This document shows positions 31,989-40,133 of a stretch of 47,208 nt of DNA, piece by piece. Source of the DNA: Campylobacterales bacterium (lineage in GTDB: Bacteria; Campylobacterota; Campylobacteria; Campylobacterales; QNZT01); assembly GCA_027084135.1 (NCBI GenBank), contig JALWLO010000075.1, positions 1 to 47,208 of the forward strand. The letters run 5' to 3'. A program made the translations under genes and the position numbers. The notes under the pieces are model-generated. The model ran no database searches. It saw nothing but the letters and a program-made list of their open reading frames with translations, and was not told where the DNA came from. Position 1 is the first letter of the stretch; each line of letters opens with the position of its first letter.

Positions 31989-32509
31989 TATATGATTATA
32001 TGGGGATGAAGCCAAAGATCGGTGAGAAGGTATTTGTTGCCAAGAGTGCCGACATCATAGGCGATGTGGAGATCGGTGAAGATAGTTCTATATGGTTTGG
32101 CACAGTTGTTAGAGGCGATGTACACTCCATCAAAATAGGGAAAAGAGTTAGCATACAAGATCTAAGTATGGTTCATGTAACGCACTTTAAAGGAGATGAC
32201 AGGAGTACCGGCAACCCTACTATCATAGAGGATGATGTTACCGTGGGTCACAGGGTTATGCTCCATGGATGTACGATAAAAAAAGCGTGCTTGATAGGGA
32301 TGAGTGCCACGATTTTAGATGGAGCGGTTATCGGTGAAGAGTCTATCGTAGGAGCGGGAGCACTTGTGACAAAAAATAAAGTTTTTCCTCCAAGAAGCCT
32401 CATTTTAGGCTCTCCGGCAAAAGTCGTAAGAGAGTTGACTGATGATGAAGTCAAAGAGTTATACGCCTCAGCGAGTCGATATGTCAAATTTAAAAATAAT
32501 TATCTTTGA
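31985..32509 (+). CDS. gamma-carbonic anhydrase-like hexapeptide-repeat protein
   Basis: left-handed beta-helix repeats: [44 protein letters not shown]. Confidence 0.88.
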   Translation: MIYDYMGMKPKIGEKVFVAKSADIIGDVEIGEDSSIWFGTVVRGDVHSIKIGKRVSIQDLSMVHVTHFKGDDRSTGNPTIIEDDVTVGHRVMLHGCTIKKACLIGMSATILDGAVIGEESIVGAGALVTKNKVFPPRSLILGSPAKVVRELTDDEVKELYASASRYVKFKNNYL

Positions 32510-32649
32510 TAAAAATAAAAAATTTATACTTATTTGACAAGCTATACTCTATTATGAAAGAAGTTAATAAATAATAAAAATTAATATAACTTTAATTACT
32601 TTTATTCTACAATAAATGGCGAATTAAAACTATAATTAAAGGAGAGCAT

Positions 32650-34119
32650 ATGGCAAGAGTTGTCGTAATGGGTGGTGGTGTTTCCGGGCATACCGCTGCA
32701 ACATTTGCAAAAGAGTGGCTTGGTGACGCTCATGAGGTTGTTGTGGTGACACCTAACAGTCAGTGGAACTGGATACCATCAAATATTTGGGTCGGTGTGG
32801 GTCAAATGACAAAAAAAGATGTTGTTTTTGACCTAGCTCCGGTTTATGCAAAAGCAGGAATAGACTATAGACAAGCAAAAGCAGTTTCTATACACCCGGA
32901 AGGTGGTAAAGATGAGGATAAGCCATATATCACTATAGAGTATACCGGTCAAGGTAAAGAGGGTCAAACTGACACGATCACCTACGACTACCTTGTAAAT
33001 GCTACGGGGCCTAAACTTAACTTCGATGCGACACCCGGTCTTGGAAACGGTCAAGGTCAAATCGGAGACTATACAGTTTCAGTATGTACCGCCGATCATG
33101 CCGTTCATGCAAATCAAAAACTTAGAGAGGTATTTCAAAAAGCAAAGAGCGAAAAACAGAAGATACTTGTAGGTACCGGGCACGGTATGTGCACTTGTCA
33201 AGGTGCCGCATTTGAGTATATCTTCAATATCGAGCATGAGGCTAGAAAAGCGGGTGTGAGAGACAATCTCGAGATAAAGTGGATATCCAATGAATCATTC
33301 TTGGGTGATTTTGGTATCGGTGGTCTTCACATCAAAAGAGGTATGTATGCGGCTAGCTCAAAACTCTTTGCAGAGTCACTCTTTGTTGAGAGGGGTGTTG
33401 ATTGGCTCATCGGTGCACATGTCAATAAAGTTGAAGAGGGTAAAATCGGATATGAGCTTCTAGACGGAACGATGGGTGAAGAGGAGTTTGACTTTGCTAT
33501 GCTTATCCCTCCATTTGCAGGTGTCGGACTCAAAGCCTATGACAAAAACGGCGAAGATATGACCGATGAACTCTTTGCACCAAACGGCTTCTTGAAAGTG
33601 GATGCGGATTACACTCCAAAACCTTATGAAGAGTGGAAAGCAAGCGATTGGCCTAGAACTTACCAAAGTCCAAAATATGACAACATCTTTGCTTGCGGTA
33701 TCGCATTTGCACCGCCACATCTCATCAGTAAACCGATGCAATCTCCAAACGGAACGCCGATAAACCCAACGCCTCCAAGAACAGGTATGCCTTCCGGAAT
33801 TATCGGTAAAACTGTTGCAAGATCGATTTGTGACAAGATATTAAAAGGTGATGATGCGCCACTGCATGAGGCATCTATGGCAGAGATGGGTGCAGCGTGT
33901 GTTGCAAGTGCAGGTAAAGGTTTAACTGACGGTACAGCCGCAGCTCTAACCGTATATCCGGTAGTTCCTGATTTCGAGAAATATCCGGGAATAGGAAGAG
34001 ATTTGGATTATACATTTGGTGAGATAGGTCTAGCTGGTCACTGGATAAAACATATCCTACACCACATGTTTATCTGGAAAGCGCAACTTAAACCGGGCTG
34101 GACACTGATCCCTGAATAA
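32650..34119 (+). CDS. sqr: sulfide:quinone oxidoreductase (FAD-dependent)
   Basis: VVVMGGGVSGHTAATF dinucleotide motif, GTGHGMCTCQGAAFEY redox-Cys region, NIFACGIAFAPPH; RBS AAAGGAG. Confidence 0.88.
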   Translation: MARVVVMGGGVSGHTAATFAKEWLGDAHEVVVVTPNSQWNWIPSNIWVGVGQMTKKDVVFDLAPVYAKAGIDYRQAKAVSIHPEGGKDEDKPYITIEYTGQGKEGQTDTITYDYLVNATGPKLNFDATPGLGNGQGQIGDYTVSVCTADHAVHANQKLREVFQKAKSEKQKILVGTGHGMCTCQGAAFEYIFNIEHEARKAGVRDNLEIKWISNESFLGDFGIGGLHIKRGMYAASSKLFAESLFVERGVDWLIGAHVNKVEEGKIGYELLDGTMGEEEFDFAMLIPPFAGVGLKAYDKNGEDMTDELFAPNGFLKVDADYTPKPYEEWKASDWPRTYQSPKYDNIFACGIAFAPPHLISKPMQSPNGTPINPTPPRTGMPSGIIGKTVARSICDKILKGDDAPLHEASMAEMGAACVASAGKGLTDGTAAALTVYPVVPDFEKYPGIGRDLDYTFGEIGLAGHWIKHILHHMFIWKAQLKPGWTLIPE

Positions 34120-34147
34120 GAAAAATAAATTATAAAAGGAGATAAAT

Positions 34148-34321
34148 ATGGCAAGTGTTGATCACTCAATAGAGAAAAATATAAAAGCTTATGAGCCAAG
34201 TTTTGAGACGATGGTCCCTACTCCATTTGTAAAGTTTATGAGAACATGCGTTCTATGGCAAATCATAAGATTTATCATCATAAATATCAAAATGCTACTA
34301 GTAGTCAGAAAAAGCCACTAA
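34148..34321 (+). CDS. 57-aa small protein downstream of sqr, hydrophobic/basic C-terminus (not in ORF track)
   Basis: AAAGGAGATAAATATG start; MASVDHSIEKNIKAYEPSFETMVPTPFVKFMRTCVLWQIIRFIIINIKMLLVVRKSH then TAA. Confidence 0.7.
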   Translation: MASVDHSIEKNIKAYEPSFETMVPTPFVKFMRTCVLWQIIRFIIINIKMLLVVRKSH

Positions 34322-34329
34322 AGATCAAT

Positions 34330-34347
34330 AAGCGGGATATCCCGCTT
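34330..34347. promoter_or_regulatory. 18-bp perfect palindrome after the small ORF
   Basis: AAGCGGGATATCCCGCTT; no clear U-tract, so operator or processing/termination hairpin unresolved. Confidence 0.6.
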
Positions 34348-34431
34348 GATATCTTCCGTAAACAAAACAAAATATTTAATGTAACTACGATGATAGTTGT
34401 GTTAACTATTTTGGCTTTAAGGTAAATATTT

Positions 34432-35262
34432 ATGGTAAAAGAGCTTGTTATCTATCCTGATGATAGGATCATGGCGTGTGGTGATGTGAGAGGATTTGAT
34501 GAGAGTGTCGGCAAACTCTTTGATGATATCATCGATACGATGAAAGCACATAACTTAACAGCACTAAGCGCTATACAAGTCGCTCACCCTTTCAATATGT
34601 TTGTCATAAAAAGAGGGGATAAATATCTTGAGTTTGCAAATCCTAGAATCCTCATCAAGGATAAAGAGTTTAAAGCACCGGAAAAGAGCTCCTACTATCC
34701 TACAGATATGAGTATTGTGGTACCACGATATGAAAAGCTCAAAATCGTTTATGAAGATAGATTTGGCAATACAAAGTACATGGATATCGACGGCGATAAA
34801 GAGTTTGCGGCAATATTTCAGCAGATGATGGACTTCTCTCTTGGTGGAACGATACTTGATAGAGTTGGAAAAAAAGAGAGAGAGGCATTTTTAGAGGCAC
34901 TTGAAAATGACGGAGTTATCCCTATGGCGGGTGAAGTTTGCCCGACATTTTCTAAAAAGGATTATTTTGTTTCCTTCGCTGACAAATTGCTATTTTTGAT
35001 GGGGCTATCACTCATGACTCCCCTATTTAACTTGAGTAAAGAGACACTATTGAGTATCTATACATTTGATAAATTTGTCTTCCCTACAGTATTACTTCTG
35101 ATGGTTGGGTTTTTCTTATACGCCTTTTATGAGTCAAAGAAATATAGACAATGTAGCAGCTGTCAGGTAGGTAACAATATCGGCGTCGTTGTCAAACGAA
35201 GTATTCTTGCTATCGCCCTAGCTATAGCAGCTTATTTTATCTTTGAAAAAGCGCTACAGTGA
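34432..35262 (+). CDS. peptide deformylase-like pseudoenzyme with C-terminal membrane segments
   Basis: PDF-like fold pattern (VIYPDDRIM..., LSAIQVAHPFNMFVI, PRYEKLKIVYEDRFGN) but no EGCLS or HExxH; C-terminal TM helices. Confidence 0.72.
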   Translation: MVKELVIYPDDRIMACGDVRGFDESVGKLFDDIIDTMKAHNLTALSAIQVAHPFNMFVIKRGDKYLEFANPRILIKDKEFKAPEKSSYYPTDMSIVVPRYEKLKIVYEDRFGNTKYMDIDGDKEFAAIFQQMMDFSLGGTILDRVGKKEREAFLEALENDGVIPMAGEVCPTFSKKDYFVSFADKLLFLMGLSLMTPLFNLSKETLLSIYTFDKFVFPTVLLLMVGFFLYAFYESKKYRQCSSCQVGNNIGVVVKRSILAIALAIAAYFIFEKALQ

Positions 35263-36051
35263 TTATGATGATTTAGCTTGCTGCTTTTTTGCCGTACTTT
35301 TTCTAGAGATCGATCTTTTTGAGAATTTTATCAAATCTTCAGTACTAACGATCTCATCAGGTACATTTTTGATACACTCATTGAGTACTTTTGAAGCTGT
35401 TAGCGCATCGGCATAAGCTCTATGGTGCTCCCCTTCATCTATTTCCAAATACTCTTTTAAGAAGCCAAGCCCATGTCTAGGGGCTTTGATCGTTCTTTTG
35501 GCAAGCTCCACTGTACAAAGTTTTCGGTTTAACAACTCACTCTCCCCGATAGATTCCAGAGACTTGGAGATGAAGTTAAAATCAAAATTTACATTGTGTG
35601 CTACAAAAACGGCATCCCCCAAAAAGGTTTTAAATTTCGTCAAAACCTCTTTAAGTGACGGTGCATCTTGCAGATCTTCAAGCTCTATATTTGTCAATTT
35701 TTTGATACTATCGGGAATAAAGTCCGCATAGACATAGGACTCAAATCGATCGATAATCTCTCCATTCTTTACCTTGACGGCACCTATCTCTATGATTTGA
35801 TTTTTGATAGGCGAACTGCCGTTGGTCTCTATATCGACGATACAAAATACCTCATCTTTGTAACTCTTATCATAGGTTGCAAGACAGACATCATCACTGC
35901 GCTCAACAACAGGAAGACCGTAATTCTTTAGTAGCTTGCTATCCGCATCTATATCGAAGTGAAGTTTGAGTCTATTTAGACAGGCATGATACTCATCTTT
36001 TGAGATAGGACCATTCTCAAGTTTACTGATAAGAGATTCAAATCGAAGCAA
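35263..36051 (-). CDS. DnaQ-like 3'-5' exonuclease (DNA polymerase III epsilon-type)
   Basis: FCIVDIETNGSSPIKNQIIEIGAVKV, VFVAHNVNFDFNFI, HHRAYADALTASKVL. Confidence 0.9.
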   Translation of the reverse strand: MLRFESLISKLENGPISKDEYHACLNRLKLHFDIDADSKLLKNYGLPVVERSDDVCLATYDKSYKDEVFCIVDIETNGSSPIKNQIIEIGAVKVKNGEIIDRFESYVYADFIPDSIKKLTNIELEDLQDAPSLKEVLTKFKTFLGDAVFVAHNVNFDFNFISKSLESIGESELLNRKLCTVELAKRTIKAPRHGLGFLKEYLEIDEGEHHRAYADALTASKVLNECIKNVPDEIVSTEDLIKFSKRSISRKSTAKKQQAKSS

Positions 36052-36637
36052 CTTTAACCGCCTTTATAAAATTTTCTACCTTCATTTTATCTTTTTTGCC
36101 TTTAGATTTCTCTACCGAGCTACTTACATCTACGCCGTAAAAGCCAAACTCTCTCACCTCTTGTACATTTTTTTCATCCAATCCACCCGCCAAGATGATT
36201 TTAGAGCAGTCCATTCCTTTAAACCACTCAAGCGCTAACCTCTTCCCTTCGCCTCCATAACCTTCCACAAAGGAGTCAACCAAGCGATACTCATCACGAT
36301 AGGCGAATATATCCTCTTTAGATTTTGCTCTTATCACTTTTAGGTGTGGAATCTCAAGCTTTTTATAAAAGCTCTCATCTGCTTCAAAGTGAATTTGTGC
36401 AAGAGATATTTGAGCAATTTTTGCTATCTCATTGATCTCCCGGCTATCGACATTTACAAAGAGTCCTACTCTCTCTACAAAAGGGGGAAGTTTGCGGATA
36501 ATATCTCTTGCCTTAAGTGGGGAGATATACCTTGGAGATTTTTCATAAAAGACAAATCCAAGTGCATCTGCTCCTGCATCGAGGGCATCGAGGGCATCTT
36601 GTAGATTGGTGATTCCGCATATCTTGACCCGCATCAC
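36038..36637 (-). CDS. trpF: phosphoribosylanthranilate isomerase
   Basis: VKICGITNLQDALDALDAGADALGFVFYEKSPRYIS, LAGGLDEKNV, GVDVSSSVE. Confidence 0.95.
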   Translation of the reverse strand: MMRVKICGITNLQDALDALDAGADALGFVFYEKSPRYISPLKARDIIRKLPPFVERVGLFVNVDSREINEIAKIAQISLAQIHFEADESFYKKLEIPHLKVIRAKSKEDIFAYRDEYRLVDSFVEGYGGEGKRLALEWFKGMDCSKIILAGGLDEKNVQEVREFGFYGVDVSSSVEKSKGKKDKMKVENFIKAVKVASI

Positions 36638-36640
36638 AAT

Positions 36641-37282
36641 TTAGACCTTTAAACTCTCTATCGCTTTTTGATAATCACTACTCTTATAGATATAGCTACC
36701 GGCTACTACGATATCCACACCGGCATCTTTGAGCTTGGCAATATTTTTATCACTCACTCCGCCATCAACCTCTATCAAAGTGTTTGCACCTTTTTTCACG
36801 ATAAGCTCTTTGAGTCTCCTCACCTTATCTAGTACTAGCGGTAGAAACTTTTGACCGCCAAAGCCCGGATTTACACTCATTAAAAGTATCATATCAAGCT
36901 CATCTATCAGATACTCCAAATCCTCAAGTCCGCGGTGTGGATTGAGCGCAATAGCCGGCGATATTCCGTAATCTCTTATCTTTTGGATAAGCCTATGCGG
37001 ATGCTTCTCCTCCTCTATATGAAAGGAGATATATTTTGGTTTGACTGGAGCAAAGAGATCTACGAAAAATCTGTTATTCTCTACCATCAGATGGATATCC
37101 AGCGGTTTAGTACTAGCCTTTTCCACCGCCTCCACTACAACCGGTCCTATGGTGAGATTTGGCACAAAATGTCCATCCATCACATCTACATGCACCAGGT
37201 CACATCCGCTATCACATATCGCTTTTACCTCCGCACCTAAGTTTCCAAAATCTGCCGAGAGAATACTTGGAGCAACTAACAT
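36641..37282 (-). CDS. rpe: ribulose-phosphate 3-epimerase
   Basis: APSILSADFGNLGAEV, HVDVMDGHFVPNLTIGP, MSVNPGFGGQKF. Confidence 0.97.
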   Translation of the reverse strand: MLVAPSILSADFGNLGAEVKAICDSGCDLVHVDVMDGHFVPNLTIGPVVVEAVEKASTKPLDIHLMVENNRFFVDLFAPVKPKYISFHIEEEKHPHRLIQKIRDYGISPAIALNPHRGLEDLEYLIDELDMILLMSVNPGFGGQKFLPLVLDKVRRLKELIVKKGANTLIEVDGGVSDKNIAKLKDAGVDIVVAGSYIYKSSDYQKAIESLKV

Positions 37283-37302
37283 CTAAAACCTTTTAACTTT
37301 TT

Positions 37303-37367
37303 AACCCAAATTTTGCATTAAAAGTGCATCAAATGCGTTGATCATCGGCTAATGCAAATTTTGGGTT
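37303..37367. repeat. 65-bp inverted-repeat element, same family as 27012-27266
   Basis: AACCCAAATTTTGCATTA ... TAATGCAAATTTTGGGTT. Confidence 0.7.
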
Positions 37368-37370
37368 TAT

Positions 37371-37392
37371 TATTATCCCAAATTTTATATTA
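37371..37392. repeat. half-site of the same repeat family reaching the gspF 3' end
   Basis: TATTATCCCAAATTTTATATTA. Confidence 0.55.
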
Positions 37393-38610
37393 GAAATTTG
37401 CCATATTCATAGAGAATATCGGTAAAAGCATTGCAATTACAATAAAACCGATAGTGACACCCACAAAGAGGATCAACATCGGCTCCATCAAGGAGAGCAG
37501 GATATTGATCTTGTTTCGATTTTCGCTAAAGTAGAGATCGGCCATATTCTCCATCACGAGCGCTACCTGTGAAGTCTCTTCACCAAGTGCTACCGCTTGG
37601 ATGAAAGATTTATCAATATGCTTTCCATACTTCGCCAAAGAGGTAGAGAACTTCTTACCCTCAACCACATCCTTACTCGCACTCTCAAACTCCCTTCGTA
37701 TCACAGCGTTGTCAAGGATAGCGCTTGAGAGCTTTACCGCATGCACAAATGTTACCCCGCTTCTTGAGAGTACGGAGGTGATATAGGAAAACCGAGCAAG
37801 CTCAAAAGTTCTGATGATCTTTCCAAAAAGAGGAAGTCGAAGCATAAACGAATCAACCATATATTTAAATTTTTGACTCTTTTTTAGCATATATCTAAAG
37901 ATCACAAATACGCCGATGAGCACTACTAAAATATGAAGCCAGTAGTGCCCCAAAAAGTCACCCATCGCGATAACAATTTTTGTGATAGGGGGAAGCTCCT
38001 GCTTTAGCTGATCAAACATTTGTGTAATCCTCGGAACGACCGTTGTCAGCATAAAGGCCACGATGAAAATAGAGATAACAACGACAACCATAGGGTAGAT
38101 AAGCGCCTGCTTTACCTGTCCTGAGACCTTGTCTTGCTCTTCGATAAATCTCGCCATCTCAAACATCACTTCACTCAGCGCCCCACTCTCCTCAGCCACC
38201 TTAATCGACTGCTTATAGAAAGATGGTAAAGCGATGATCTTCTGATTTTCCAGTGAGTGATAAAAGCTATTTCCCTCGCTCATAGAGTTTTCAAGCGAAC
38301 TTAAAAAATCGACCATCAACGCATCATCTTCATACTGCGTCTTGGCAAGTTTTACAACATTGACGATAGGGATCCCGGAACGCAGATAGATAGCTAGATT
38401 TTTGGAAAATTGCGCCAGTTTGGAGGGTGAAATCTTTTGAGCCCTCTTAAAGCTAAAGCCGCTAAAAGATCTAATTTTACTCTCGCTAATACTATCATAT
38501 ATGATTCCGCTAGCTCTTAGCTTTCTCTTGGCATCTTCAAGATCTGCGGCGGTGATCTTTGACTTTACCCTCTTGCCGCTCTTGTCATATCCGCTATATT
38601 TAAATATCAA
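37390..38610 (-). CDS. gspF: type II secretion inner membrane protein GspF
   Basis: two T2SF-like repeats, FSKNLAIYLRSGIPIV, FARFSYITSVLSRSGVTFV-like region. Confidence 0.9.
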   Translation of the reverse strand: MIFKYSGYDKSGKRVKSKITAADLEDAKRKLRASGIIYDSISESKIRSFSGFSFKRAQKISPSKLAQFSKNLAIYLRSGIPIVNVVKLAKTQYEDDALMVDFLSSLENSMSEGNSFYHSLENQKIIALPSFYKQSIKVAEESGALSEVMFEMARFIEEQDKVSGQVKQALIYPMVVVVISIFIVAFMLTTVVPRITQMFDQLKQELPPITKIVIAMGDFLGHYWLHILVVLIGVFVIFRYMLKKSQKFKYMVDSFMLRLPLFGKIIRTFELARFSYITSVLSRSGVTFVHAVKLSSAILDNAVIRREFESASKDVVEGKKFSTSLAKYGKHIDKSFIQAVALGEETSQVALVMENMADLYFSENRNKINILLSLMEPMLILFVGVTIGFIVIAMLLPIFSMNMANF

Positions 38611-40133
38611 TCGTTCAATCCTACCCTAATGACCTCTTTTAGAGATGTCTCACCGGCTAACAAGAGCTCTAAGAGTCTTTGAGGGATCGTGTGCATCCCC
38701 TTCTCTCTCATCGCATCTCGTATCTCAAAATCGGTCATCTGATTTTTAAGCATCATCTTGACATCATCATCCATCAGCAGAAGCTCACCGACTGCTCTCC
38801 TACCGACAAACCCCGTAAAGTTACACTCCTTGCAACCCTTCTCTTTATAGATGAGAGGATCCCCCTCTATCCCAAACTTCTCTTTGATATCTTTGGGTAA
38901 GCTATCCTCCTCTTTGCATTTTGGGCAGAGTTTTCTTACCAATCTTTGGGCAAGTACACCAAGCAGCGAAGAGGTGATCAAGAAGTCATCCAACCCCATA
39001 TCGACCAATCTCGTGATTGCCGCCGCGGCGTTGTTGGTGTGGAGCGTTGAGAGCATCAAGTGTCCGGTGAGTGCCGCCTGGATAGCGATCTCGGCGGTCT
39101 CTCTATCCCGTATCTCACCTACCATGACGACATCGGGATCTTGTCTGAGGATAGATCTTAGCCCTGAAGCAAAGGTAAGTCCAGTTTTGGTATTGACTTG
39201 GATTTGATTGATATTATCCGCTTTATATTCGACCGGATCTTCGATGGTGATGATATTTTTATCCGGTGTGGCTACCAGTTGCAAAAAGGTATGAAGCGTG
39301 GTTGATTTACCACTTCCAGTAGGACCGGTAACGAGGATCATACCGTGTGAGTGCTCCAGAAGCTTCTTAAACTCTTTGGTTAGATCCTCTTTAAAGCCTA
39401 GATTTTCAAGAGTCGGTATGTGACTAGACTCCATCAAGATCCGCATCACCACTCTCTCCCCGTAGTAGGTTGGAAGCACCGAAACCCTGATATCGAGTCC
39501 TTTTCCGGCTATTTTGATCTGTGTTCTACCATCTTGCGGTATCCGCTTTTCCGAAATATCGAGGTTTGATATCACCTTGATCCTCGAGATAACGAGTGCG
39601 ATAATATTTTTATCCAGATCGACATGCTTGACCAAAACACCGTCTATCCTAAAGCGAACAACTCCTCTGGTTTCATGCATCTCGATATGAATATCGCTTG
39701 CACCCTTCTTTATCGCTTGATAAAAGAGTGAATTTACAAATTTAATGATAGGAGCGGACTCCTCACTCGTTAAGATATCTGAACTGGTTTGTAAAAAGTC
39801 CGTTAGAGAGATATCCTCCTCAAGCAGTTCACTCTCACTATCTTCATTGATGGTAGAGGATAGCTCCTCCTCTCTCTTTGCCTCTAAGAACTTATGGTAT
39901 AGCCTCTCATAGGAGTCATCATCCAAAAATGCCAATGGCATATCTATATCCAATTTTGAGAGGTAGTTAAAGCTATCGATAAGATTGTTTTTATTGAGCA
40001 CGACATATCTTTTGCCGTCTATTTTGGTAAAGAGAAGCGAATTTTTGATAGCAAGATCGATATCAACACCCTCTACATATTCGGGACTCAAATCCAGATC
40101 AAAAAACTCCGGAATATTTTTAAACTCCATCAC
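38607..40133 (-). CDS. gspE: type II secretion ATPase GspE
   Basis: ILVTGPTGSGKSTTLHTFL, IITIEDPVEYK, LRSILRQDPDVVMVGEIRDRETAEIA, CX2C zinc motifs. Confidence 0.94.
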   Translation of the reverse strand: MMEFKNIPEFFDLDLSPEYVEGVDIDLAIKNSLLFTKIDGKRYVVLNKNNLIDSFNYLSKLDIDMPLAFLDDDSYERLYHKFLEAKREEELSSTINEDSESELLEEDISLTDFLQTSSDILTSEESAPIIKFVNSLFYQAIKKGASDIHIEMHETRGVVRFRIDGVLVKHVDLDKNIIALVISRIKVISNLDISEKRIPQDGRTQIKIAGKGLDIRVSVLPTYYGERVVMRILMESSHIPTLENLGFKEDLTKEFKKLLEHSHGMILVTGPTGSGKSTTLHTFLQLVATPDKNIITIEDPVEYKADNINQIQVNTKTGLTFASGLRSILRQDPDVVMVGEIRDRETAEIAIQAALTGHLMLSTLHTNNAAAAITRLVDMGLDDFLITSSLLGVLAQRLVRKLCPKCKEEDSLPKDIKEKFGIEGDPLIYKEKGCKECNFTGFVGRRAVGELLLMDDDVKMMLKNQMTDFEIRDAMREKGMHTIPQRLLELLLAGETSLKEVIRVGLND

